Source: CALBPI01 sp963922335 (GTDB taxonomy: Bacteria; Pseudomonadota; Gammaproteobacteria; Steroidobacterales; Woeseiaceae). Taken from it: DNA of 64,000 bases. Position 1 is the stretch's first letter, and the number at the start of each line of letters is the position of its first letter. Made by a program: the position numbers and the translations under genes. The stretch lies in assembly GCA_963922335.1 (NCBI GenBank), contig CAWUIB010000012.1:1-64000 (forward strand), given 5' to 3'. Below, in pieces: positions 1-7,520 of the stretch. The notes under the pieces are model-generated. The model was not told the DNA's origin. It searched no databases and saw only the letters and a program-made list of their open reading frames with translations.

Positions 1-75
1 CATTCTGATGACAGACATTCTTGGGAAGTAGCGCCTCACGTACAGAAAGTAGTCAGAAAATTGGGAGGAATACCG

Positions 76-1047
76 ATGCCAACGATAGGGACGTTCAACC
101 TCAACAATCTGTTCTCTCGTTTCAATTTCAGAGGCACTGTTGCCGACATTCCTTCGGTAGAAGGTGGTGGGATAACACTCAGTTTCAGTGGTGATTAGTT
201 TCGAGCAAGGACATTCTTCGGGCGTCTGGTCAGAGAGAAGGACCCCGACGACACTCAGGAGGTAGCAAGACGAATCGTCGATGTAATGGACGTCGATATC
301 CTTGCAGTCCAAGAGGTCGAACACATCGATATCCTGAAAGCATTCAATCGAGACCAGCTAGGCGGCCTCTATCCTCACATCGCCCTTATTGAAGGCAACG
401 ATCAACGCCTAATCGATGTTGGCGTGATGTCCAAGTTTCCTATCGGATCAATCACCTCATTCCAGACTGCGACTCATCCGGACCAACCGAATCAGCGTGT
501 ATTCGGCAGAGACCTTCTCAAGGTACAAATCCTTGATGACAACGGGGACCACCTACTCAACGTCTACAACACGCATCTCAAGAGCCATTTCGTGCCGTTT
601 GGTGAGGATCCCGTACAAGGGGCGATAGACGCCAATGAGCGCCGTAGATGGCAAGCAGAGACAATCGCTCGCATCCTTGAGCAAGAGGAAGGGGTGGACT
701 CCAAGTTCGTTCTGACGGGCGATATGAACGACCCACCGGACTCAGAGTTCCTAGCACCCATGCTCGATTTCCATGGACAACAGCTGATTAACGCCTTGGA
801 TGGTGTGACGCAAACTCGCCCTTCAAAAGCCGAGACCGCAGGACAAGGCCCCGGACCTCAGAACGACATGTGGACGCATAGGTTCAACCCACCTGGACCT
901 GAGTTCCCAAGGTATGAATTGCTCGATCACATGTGGGTAAGCCCGGCGCTAGCAAACGATGTGAGCAACCCCATGATCGATCGGCGCACTAAGCATGGCG
1001 GTGACGGTAGTGACCACGACCCGGCCTGGGTAACCGTTACTGTTTGA
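76..1047 (+). pseudogene. Endonuclease/exonuclease/phosphatase (EEP) family protein interrupted by an in-frame amber codon
   Basis: One open frame runs from an ATG at 76 to the stop at 1047 but is broken by TAG at 196-198. A good ribosome binding site (GGGAGGA, 63-69) precedes the ATG. The short first part begins MPTIGTFNLNNLFSRF, the usual N-terminus of EEP-fold nucleases. The part after the stop carries the other family signatures: VQEVE (metal-binding Glu), GDMNDPPDSEF, and SDHDP near the C-terminus (catalytic Asp-His). Full length would be about 323 residues, normal for the family, which includes DNA and RNA phosphodiesterases. A restart at the ATG at 286 would lack the N-terminal strand and its metal ligand region, so I expect no activity unless the stop is read through. 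The substrate cannot be told. Confidence 0.75.
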
Positions 1048-1180
1048 GCCTAATCCCCTTCGAAAACAACAGTCGTTGGTGCGGGTAACGGGCGCAAACA
1101 CCTCGCGCGCATTCGCTTTGTGGCTCACGTAAGTGGGCGCCGGCTAGACGCTGCGTAGAACTACCTACTTTTCTCAATGG

Positions 1181-1222
1181 GAGAGGGTCAGGTACTAACC
1201 CTTGTACGTACCTGCCCCTCTC
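1181..1222. repeat. Long imperfect palindrome (REP-like hairpin)
   Basis: GAGAGGGTCAGGTAC (1181-1195) and GTACCTGCCCCTCTC (1208-1222) pair at 14 of 15 positions around a 12-nt loop. The element lies just past the stop of the minus-strand gene that ends at 1233 and after the EEP gene. It may act as a bidirectional terminator. The core GGGTCAGGTAC resembles repetitive extragenic palindromes, but no second copy was seen in this window. Confidence 0.5.
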
Positions 1223-1232
1223 ACGCTGGGAG

Positions 1233-2148
1233 CTACCAGCTTCCCGAGAAAAGGATCATCAGTCCTTCCTCATCCACTTCTCGCGTTAGGTCGTTGGTGT
1301 CCATGATGGTGGTTTCGATACCGTTCGCTAGACCGTCACGTAAGCGCGTCACTTCGGTGTCTACGAACCAGCCCACGCCTATATTAAAGCTAGCGGTCGA
1401 ACCTGGTCGGCGCGTGCCGAGCATTATTCCAGCGCCAAATGCATCTAATAGGCCTTGCCCTTGATCATCAGCGAGTGAAGCTGCAACGAACGGCCCTAGT
1501 CCCCACTGACGAGAATCGTCATCTTCCGCACCCCAGTCCATAAAGAATGCATGGCTTTCCAATATGACCCGCGCTTGATTGCTCCTTTCTTCCCGGACCA
1601 CAACAACTTGGTCAACCAGATCCACTTCGTCTATCTGCGGACCCAGAAAAGATATCCCAATACCCAATCCGAAACGGAGCCCCCCCAAAATCTGTGTAAT
1701 TCTCTTTCTTTCCTGCACTGTTGACGCCAGCTTCAGCGGCGGTTTCCTTTTCCTTGATCGCTGCAGTTTCTGCACGCAACTCTGCTACTGCTACCTCCGC
1801 AGGGGTTGCATTTGCATCCGCTTTTTTTGTTGCCAAAGCATCCCTTGCGTTTTTGGCCTCTACATACGCGTCTCTGGCCTCCTGAAGATGCTTAGGCAAC
1901 CTGCCACCATCGTTTAGACAATCGATAAGCTTGTAGGGCGACGTGTAGGTCTTCTTTAATACTTTCTCAACGTAGTCCTTACTGTTATCGGTGACACGAT
2001 CAAAGTAGGCACTGCCCGGTGGATGGCAAAGTCCACTAGCAGACCGCTTTACCGTCACGCCGTCGCTAACGTCGACACTATCCGCATTTGAATAACCCGG
2101 CCACATCAACCCTGTAGCAAGCAACAGAACTGTCAGTGTGAATCTCAT
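1233..2148 (-). pseudogene. Secreted protein with coiled-coil and beta-rich C-terminal domain, frameshifted
   Basis: Two overlapping minus-strand frames form one gene. The upstream part (ATG at 2148, preceded by AAGGGG) begins with a signal peptide (RFTLTVLLLATGLMWPGYSNA) followed by a Cys-containing segment and an Ala/Glu/Lys-rich helix (about residues 90-150). The second frame (to 1233) is rich in alternating Gly and hydrophobic residues and ends LMILFSGSW, like an outer-membrane or surface beta domain. The frames meet at seven consecutive C on the plus strand (1680-1686, G on the coding strand). With six G the text reads DFGGLRFGLGIGISFLG without a break, giving about 304 residues. The family is not recognised. 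It could be a pseudogene, a slippage-controlled gene, or a sequencing error in the homopolymer. Confidence 0.6.
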
Positions 2149-2507
2149 GGAACACCCCTTCTTTTTGGTTTTGACTCAACTGGGGTGTGTTATGAGGCAG
2201 AGTGTTATCCCACCAATCCTCTCATTGAACGTGCGTTTCGCATCTAAGCTCTAAGCATTAGAATTCCATGGAGACTCGGAGTCTCATGTTGCCGTTATCG
2301 AACAGGGGTTGCGCGAATTTACGATTCACGTCGAACATTGGCGTCAGCAGCTATATCGAGTTCTTTCCGACTGCTGCCCGCAGAGCCTGTACTCTTCACG
2401 GAGCAAAGCGCTACGTACCTCGACTTAGTAGAACGATGATCGTTTGGAGAGATTTCCTCCAACTGTTTTTCCACACAATCGACCGAGATTTTGAGAAACC
2501 TAATCGA
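2149..2507. other. Intergenic region between divergent genes
   Basis: No gene is convincing here. A plus-strand open frame extends upstream from 2508 to 2268, but its composition is not protein-like and it has no binding site. GTGTTAT occurs twice in direct orientation (2187-2193 and 2202-2208), spaced 15 nt, upstream of the minus-strand gene and so possibly an operator. The segment 2200-2214 repeats, inverted, a 15-16 bp sequence at 165-180 inside the EEP gene. Confidence 0.4.
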
Positions 2508-3371
2508 ATGACTGTGCACAAGAACGATGACACGCCTGACGAAATGGCAAAAGCCACCGATAAACGGTCTCTAGACCAAAAATTCTTACTCAAATGGACC
2601 GGTGCCGTACTGTCTTTCCTCGGAATCCTGTTAGCCGTGTACTCGGTCTGGGAGGCCAGCAAGCAATCTGAGGAATTACAGAAGACGGCAACACGTTTAG
2701 ACGAGATATTCGGATATATCTCTACTAAGCCCGTGAAAGATGTCGACGAAGAACTCTTGACTCTATTGCGAAGCGCTGAAGCAAGAATTTCTGCAATCTC
2801 GGTGTACCCATCGTTCGCAGGGTTCTCAAAACCCGCCTTTTTCGCCCAATACGACGCTGCGCTAAAGGCAGTCGCAAGTAGAGATGGAGGACGAGTAACT
2901 GTCATTTATGCCAACGAGTCATACAGAAGCGAGACGCTGGACGCTGAGTTTCTCTGTCGCTGGAGAAGATACAAGTCTCAAGACAAGGATGAGTATTGCG
3001 ACAGGGAACCTGGCTACGAGACGGCAGCGGAGTTTGAAAACAAGCTCGCGAGGTATGCGCAACGATTCAGGTTTCAACTGTCTGACGGATCGATTGACTC
3101 ATATGAGACACTAAAAGCGTTGTTGTTAGAACACGATCGGCTCGTTGCCTCAGAACCATCCGGTGTAACATACATCGAAACCCAAGAAGCCATTCCGATA
3201 GAAGCGTGGATTGTCGACGGCAGTCGCGCGTATTTTCAGCTCGGAACCGGCTTTAATGGAGTCGGGAATACCCCGTACACAACTAATGATCCTGCATTGA
3301 TCAAGATTCTGGAGGAGCTTGTAACCGGATATGAATTGAAAGCCAGCTCTGGCGCAAGGGATCGACTGTGA
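2508..3371 (+). CDS. Membrane-anchored protein with possible degenerate PLD-like fold
   Basis: The start is placed at ATG 2508 (MTVHKNDDTPDEMAK), giving about 287 residues. An upstream extension to 2268 is open but looks non-coding. After a charged N-terminus comes one membrane segment (LKWTGAVLSFLGILLAVYSVW, about residues 28-48) and a short helix. A soluble domain follows: its first half has AEARISAISVYPSFAGFS and GGRVTVIYANESYRSE, and its last part has AWIVDGSRAYFQLGTGF and TTNDPALIKILEEL. This layout recalls phospholipase-D-like folds that lack the HKD catalytic motifs, as in some bacterial sensors; that is inference. It stands alone, upstream of the DprA/PRTase group, and might be a membrane sensor or effector. 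Confidence 0.6.
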   Translation: MTVHKNDDTPDEMAKATDKRSLDQKFLLKWTGAVLSFLGILLAVYSVWEASKQSEELQKTATRLDEIFGYISTKPVKDVDEELLTLLRSAEARISAISVYPSFAGFSKPAFFAQYDAALKAVASRDGGRVTVIYANESYRSETLDAEFLCRWRRYKSQDKDEYCDREPGYETAAEFENKLARYAQRFRFQLSDGSIDSYETLKALLLEHDRLVASEPSGVTYIETQEAIPIEAWIVDGSRAYFQLGTGFNGVGNTPYTTNDPALIKILEELVTGYELKASSGARDRL

Positions 3372-3822
3372 AGCTTAGCCCGCAGAGTTAGAACTCGCCC
3401 AATAGCAGCCGAACTGATGAGTTGGCGCGACACGCAATGCACCCGATACCGCGAGTGAGTCAGTTGAACAGAAGATTCAACGGGAACAGCCAGAGAGTCG
3501 ACCAGCACTGCTGTCCGAGGGAAGCAACCATACACAGCATGGATACGGTGGTGGCTTATCAACATGAAGCTGCCAGCGATCGACGAGACGATGAAACACG
3601 TCTCTGGTACAGATTGAACGCAACCTCGCAGCCCTTTTTCTACTCCAATCACAGAGAAAGCGCACACATAGGAACGGAACAAAGAGAACTATTGTTATGG
3701 GGTATTTCACGATTGCGAAGCGTTGAAAGGCGTACAGTCCGGGACTACCGTGGAGGTGCCGGGCCCCGCAGTGCGCAAGCACAACTTAGCACGAACCACA
3801 ACGATCTGGTAAGGAGATCATC
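3372..3822. other. 451-nt region without a convincing gene
   Basis: Open frames exist on both strands (3422-3880 plus, 3236-3682 and 3477-3782 minus), but none has protein-like composition or a binding site. The most protein-like stretch is a short frame ending at TAA 3810-3812, just before the binding site of the next gene. It reads GVQSGTTVEVPGPAVRKHN and could start only at a TTG (3723). It may be a remnant or a very small peptide. No tRNA or clear hairpin was seen. Confidence 0.4.
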
Positions 3823-4170
3823 ATGGCTGCACCGCCGAATAACGCATCCCCAGCTGACATCACCCACTTCGAAGGCATGATCGGATCCTGCCCCATCCGT
3901 GCCGACCTACCGGAACCTGAACTGCACTGGTGTCACGAGCAGAATTACCGAACCGCTTCCCATGAGCTGTTGCTCCGTACAGCAACAGTCGTAGACGCTG
4001 CAATCGATCTGCACAGGATATCACTGCACGCTGATATACCGTCCCGATCAGCAATGATCGATGCAGCTCGCATGATGGACGTTGTTCAACAGCAGGTATG
4101 CGATCTTTTGAGCATGCACCTTTCTAAAGCCCACTATGACGACGCAAACAAGGAGGAGCGGCAGCGGTGA
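3823..4170 (+). CDS. Small hypothetical protein (115 aa), first of a coupled pair
   Basis: A strong binding site (AAGGAG, 3811-3816) sits at good distance from ATG 3823. The product is soluble and mostly helical, with an N-terminal stretch rich in Pro, Cys and His (FEGMIGSCPIRADLPEPE, then HWCHEQ). A long amphipathic C-terminal part follows (ASHELLLRTATVVDAAIDLH, MIDAARMMDVVQQQVCDLL). It has no membrane segment or signal peptide. Its stop overlaps the GTG start of the next gene (GTGA), so the two are probably co-translated. I do not recognise the family. It lies about 370 nt upstream of the DprA-like gene on the same strand and could belong to the same accessory module. Confidence 0.6.
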   Translation: MAAPPNNASPADITHFEGMIGSCPIRADLPEPELHWCHEQNYRTASHELLLRTATVVDAAIDLHRISLHADIPSRSAMIDAARMMDVVQQQVCDLLSMHLSKAHYDDANKEERQR

Positions 4171-4391
4171 GTTCCCCACGCTTTCGGCTGGCGGGACGAG
4201 TTTCAACCCGGGACTTAGCTGCTATTGGACTTGGTCTGACTGTTGGAGTTGCCGGCACACTCTTGCTGGATTGGATAACCGGCCCTCAAACCGTCGAGGA
4301 CTGTATTCTCGAGAATCTGGATAAGGCCTCTACCTCAAACGGAGAGAGCATGATCGGGTTTGCATGCGAGGACAAATTCAACGGGACTTGA
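4167..4391 (+). CDS. Small single-TM protein (74 aa)
   Basis: Translation starts at GTG 4167, overlapping the preceding stop, with AAGGAGGAG (4150-4158) as a very strong binding site. One membrane segment (LAAIGLGLTVGVAGTLLLDWI, about residues 17-37) follows a basic N-terminus, so the tail is probably periplasmic. The tail reads TVEDCILENLDKASTS and MIGFACEDKFNG. Two Cys spaced about 21 residues apart inside a short helix pair recall a domain found in many small membrane proteins of unknown function, and a disulfide is possible. With the upstream gene it could form a small membrane-associated unit. The function is unknown. Confidence 0.6.
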   Translation: MSSPRFRLAGRVSTRDLAAIGLGLTVGVAGTLLLDWITGPQTVEDCILENLDKASTSNGESMIGFACEDKFNGT

Positions 4392-4538
4392 ACTAGTGGT
4401 CCACGACGCTTGCACCTTGTACGAAGCTTGTATAGAGCTCAGAGTCGCAATTATTGGCCTGTCAAGCGGGAAAGTTGTCTAATATCCCTAAGTCGATCCA
4501 TATAGGGTGTGGATCTGGTGCGCTCAGGGGGAGTATTG

Positions 4539-5456
4539 ATGGCTGTGTCCTCTTTGGATTTTTCGGGATTCATCGAAAGAGCTATTTCACCCGTAGCTGA
4601 GATGGGCGCTTACGAGGCACTGTGGCGACGTGAAAAGGCTAGCTTCAAGCAGATTGCCGACCTATTTCGAAACGCACCTGGGTCTATTCCAAGCGACTTC
4701 GTGACCGACGATGAGATGTTTTCCGCTGCGACCGAGGCTATGACGGTGCTGCGGGACTCCGGCGTCGAACGGGTTGGTATTCGAGTGAACGGAGCGGGTG
4801 ACTATCCCGAGAAACTTCGAGACGCGAGAAACCCCCTCGAGCTTTTGTACTACCGTGGCGATTGGGAATTGGCAGAAGTCCCATCGGTGGCTATTGTCGG
4901 AACCCGAAAGCCCACTGAGGAAGGCGTGCGGCGCACCAAACGGTTGGTCAAGGCCCTGACGGATGACGGTTTCACCATCACCTCTGGGTTGGCAGCGGGT
5001 ATCGACGTCGCGGCTCACGAAGCCGCCTTAGCGCTCGGACAGCGAACAATCGCGGTAATTGGTACATCGCTCGCAAGCGCCTATCCTAAGCCTCATTTTG
5101 AGCTGCAAGAGCATATCGCCAATAAGCACCTTTTGATTAGCCAGGTGCCGATTTTGCGTTATAGAGAGCAAGACTGGAGGGCTAATCGTGGGTTCTTCCC
5201 AGAACGCAACGCCACAATGTCCGCCTTAACGCAAGCTACCATCATCGTTGAAGCTGGCGAGACGTCGGGTACGCTAATTCAGGCGCGAGCTGCGCTCTTC
5301 CAAGGCAGAAGACTCTTCATTCTGAATAGTTGCTTCGAGAATCCAGCCCTGGACTGGCCAGCAAAATTTGAAGCAAAAGGGGCTGTCCGCGTACGTCACT
5401 ACGATGATATTCGCGAGCACTTGGTTGTCAAGGATCCTTCTTGGCAAAAAGACTGA
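4539..5456 (+). CDS. DprA/Smf-like (SLOG-fold) protein, stand-alone Rossmann core
   Basis: About 305 residues from ATG 4539, chosen over GTG 4509 because AGGGGGA precedes it. The C-terminal two-thirds is the DprA Rossmann core: AIVGTRKPTEEG (about 120), TSGLAAGIDVAAHEAAL (about 150), IAVIGTSLASAYPK, FPERNATMSALTQATIIVEA and ETSGTLIQARAALFQGR. In natural transformation DprA loads RecA on incoming single-stranded DNA. This protein lacks a recognisable SAM domain or C-terminal winged helix, so it is not the housekeeping DprA. It belongs to the wider SLOG group, some members of which bind nucleotides in conflict systems. It overlaps the next gene by 16 nt, so the two products probably work together. 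A likely role in phage defence or nucleotide signalling is inference. Confidence 0.85.
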   Translation: MAVSSLDFSGFIERAISPVAEMGAYEALWRREKASFKQIADLFRNAPGSIPSDFVTDDEMFSAATEAMTVLRDSGVERVGIRVNGAGDYPEKLRDARNPLELLYYRGDWELAEVPSVAIVGTRKPTEEGVRRTKRLVKALTDDGFTITSGLAAGIDVAAHEAALALGQRTIAVIGTSLASAYPKPHFELQEHIANKHLLISQVPILRYREQDWRANRGFFPERNATMSALTQATIIVEAGETSGTLIQARAALFQGRRLFILNSCFENPALDWPAKFEAKGAVRVRHYDDIREHLVVKDPSWQKD

Positions 5457-6112
5457 CCAACATTGCGGACTATCGCAGTGAATACAGTCATCTCTCGACT
5501 GCGGACGAAGTTTATTTCTTGATCGAGTATCACGCCAACTCACCTACTAGAAATAGCAGTATCTCAAACATCAAGAAACCGTTGTCAAAGAAAGGCTTAC
5601 CGGAGTGGCCTCACAAAATGCGTTCGATGAGGGAGTTCGCTCGCACTCTCCGCGAGATTATTGGTGAGCACGGTTTCAGCGAAGTAACGTTCGTACCAGT
5701 CCCACCCTCTCAGGCGCCTGACGATCCAATGCACGATGACAGAATTAAGACGATTTTGGAGCTCGCAAGCAACGGATTCGACTCTGATATTCGAGAGCTT
5801 TTTGTGTCTGGCGAATCTCGTGAGAAAGCACACCATGGCAGAAGACGGTCACCCGATGAGCACTGCAGTGGCATGATTCAAAATCCGTCGATCTCACCAA
5901 CCGCGCTCCGAGATGTTATAGTTGTCTTCGATGATGTCATTACGACAGGCTCGTCTTTTGTAGCAATGCGTAGATTGATTAACGAGTACATCACAACGCA
6001 TAGTTTCCCTACTCCACGCAAAGTGGCAGGGATCTACCTAGCTAGAACGATTCATGACAACCGGCCCGACGCCTTTTCGCGATTCGCGCTTAACATAGAC
6101 GACTTCATGTAG
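5441..6112 (+). CDS. Phosphoribosyltransferase-like protein coupled to the DprA-like gene
   Basis: 223 residues from TTG 5441. The start lies inside the end of the DprA-like gene, with AAGGA (5430-5434) six nt upstream. The diagnostic element is VIVVFDDVITTGSS (residues 159-172), the PRPP-binding loop of type I phosphoribosyltransferases. Upstream are FVPVPPSQ (about 84-91), where amidotransferase- and ComF-like PRTases have their first conserved strand, and a charged segment SREKAHHGRRRSPDEH. Unlike ComF there is no zinc-binding Cys cluster. The 16-nt overlap implies fixed stoichiometry with the SLOG protein. It could make or break a nucleotide sensed by its partner, or modify DNA ends. The substrate cannot be deduced. 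Confidence 0.8.
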   Translation: MAKRLTNIADYRSEYSHLSTADEVYFLIEYHANSPTRNSSISNIKKPLSKKGLPEWPHKMRSMREFARTLREIIGEHGFSEVTFVPVPPSQAPDDPMHDDRIKTILELASNGFDSDIRELFVSGESREKAHHGRRRSPDEHCSGMIQNPSISPTALRDVIVVFDDVITTGSSFVAMRRLINEYITTHSFPTPRKVAGIYLARTIHDNRPDAFSRFALNIDDFM

Positions 6113-6376
6113 TGGTACGGCGAAGTTGCTACTCCAGAGAGCTTTTGTGCTGGTTGGGAGATGGCACCAATTCCACACAAGGGATCCACAGCTCCAGGGT
6201 ATCGGTTGCACGAACGCTTTACCCGATTCCGGTTTCTCTCTCGGGAATCGCAAACGCTTTGGTTCTGACGAGATCCATATATCTCCTAATGCTGATCAGG
6301 AAATACATGCCCGAAAACTAGAGTGATGAACATGTCGCATGTATCAGCGGATCGACTGGCAAGCGCTAACGCACAA
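6113..6376. other. Region between convergent genes, no confident gene
   Basis: Three plus-strand frames stay open for part of this stretch (to about 6253, 6321 and 6326) but have only GTG or TTG starts and no binding sites. One of them continues directly in frame after the PRTase stop (WYGEVATPESFCAGWEMAP), so an ancestral longer C-terminus is possible. No terminator hairpin with a T-run was seen. Confidence 0.35.
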
Positions 6377-7357
6377 CTATACTTTCACTAAGCAAGCGCG
6401 ACGAAGTGACAAAATGAGGTTTTCAGTGTTTTTGTTTGAAGAGACCATTTTTGCGCTATCGACCCAATCGATGGCTTTCGACGCGATCGTATAGTCTGAG
6501 GTCGCCAGCAAATAGGTCTTTAGGGCTAGTAGTTCGCCCCAACTGATGGATGTCTTATACACCTGCGAAATTGGATCATCCGACTTGATGCCGCTGCTTT
6601 CGAGAAAGTCAATTACCGAAAGTACCGAAAGACAAATCTGGTGTATGTCATTACGGTAGTTTGAGACTGAGAACATAAACTTCATGTCAGCGAGGTCGTC
6701 GAGAGGCTTCTGTGCAATCTCTCTTTCTGCGTCCTCAATCCTCTTAATCGCCTTTGAAATCAGTTCCTGCATCTCGTGTTCCAACGCCCGAGGCCCCGTG
6801 GTCGCGACCTCTCCTCGTCGATCTGTTCTGGCAAGTCCCCTAGTGATCGAGGACCGTTGATCGATGAACTGTATGATCGCGCTCAAGACCAACTGCCTTT
6901 TTTGTTCGTCTAGCTGCGACTGCGCGCTAACTCGGGCGTCCTCGACCATCTGAGTGGCACTCTGCGCTTGCGACTCAGCTGCCGTCCGCGCTTTTTCCGC
7001 CTCATTCAGAGTGTCACTCGTTATCTGGGTGATCTGAACTTGGAACATCAAAGCAAACAGAACTACAGCTAGCGTCCCAAACGACAGCGCTGTGCCAACG
7101 ACGCCACCAATAAAGTCACCAGTGAGCGCCCAATTCTCGATTTCGGAGGATTGGCCGGTTCCGAATTTAAATGCCAACGCGATAAGGGCTATGAGTGCGA
7201 CTGCTACTGCGAAACCAACGAAAAGGCCCAAATATGTAAGGGCGGCACTCTCAACACTATTTTGCTGCCGCGCATCTTCCTTTTCCTCGACTGCCTCAGG
7301 GTTTCGGCTCGCGTCTGCGCTGCGATTTATGAAATCGTATTTTGTGCTTCCTTGCAT
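6377..7357 (-). CDS. Two-TM putAbiC-like (putative phage abortive infection) protein
   Basis: 326 residues. After a polar N-terminus come two membrane segments (about 40-65 and 83-106) joined by a short loop that leads into GDFIGGVVGTALSFGTLA. The GDF-GG motif at the second membrane segment is the hallmark of the family labelled putative phage abortive infection protein. A coiled coil follows (about 110-160, rich in Ala, Glu and Gln), then a soluble helical domain to the C-terminus. It is convergent with the DprA/PRTase genes and has its own promoter region. In known abortive-infection systems such membrane proteins are effectors. That this one acts with the neighbouring pair is inference; it could be an independent defence gene. 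Confidence 0.65.
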   Translation of the reverse strand: MQGSTKYDFINRSADASRNPEAVEEKEDARQQNSVESAALTYLGLFVGFAVAVALIALIALAFKFGTGQSSEIENWALTGDFIGGVVGTALSFGTLAVVLFALMFQVQITQITSDTLNEAEKARTAAESQAQSATQMVEDARVSAQSQLDEQKRQLVLSAIIQFIDQRSSITRGLARTDRRGEVATTGPRALEHEMQELISKAIKRIEDAEREIAQKPLDDLADMKFMFSVSNYRNDIHQICLSVLSVIDFLESSGIKSDDPISQVYKTSISWGELLALKTYLLATSDYTIASKAIDWVDSAKMVSSNKNTENLILSLRRACLVKV

Positions 7358-7520
7358 GGTTATGAAATCCGAATTTGCACCTCAATTCGTCCGATATTAG
7401 CGCAAAACCAGTGATACCAAGGGCTACACCCTGATGCCCATGCAAACGAAAAGCACTTTCTTGGGTTTGGTCATGGGTCGCGATGCTGAGGGAAAACTCT
7501 GGTCGTATCAAGCATGCGTT

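Noticed and set aside
196..198. Programmed UAG recoding (pyrrolysine or suppression) as a general feature
   Set aside because: Other genes here end normally at UAG (for example 6112 and 29292), so a reassigned UAG is unlikely; a local mutation or error is simpler.
2268..2507. N-terminal extension of the TM protein to ATG 2268
   Set aside because: The added 80 residues look like translated non-coding DNA and would put the membrane helix unusually far from the start.
3422..3880. 152-residue plus-strand frame
   Set aside because: Overlaps the well-supported gene at 3823, has atypical composition and no binding site.
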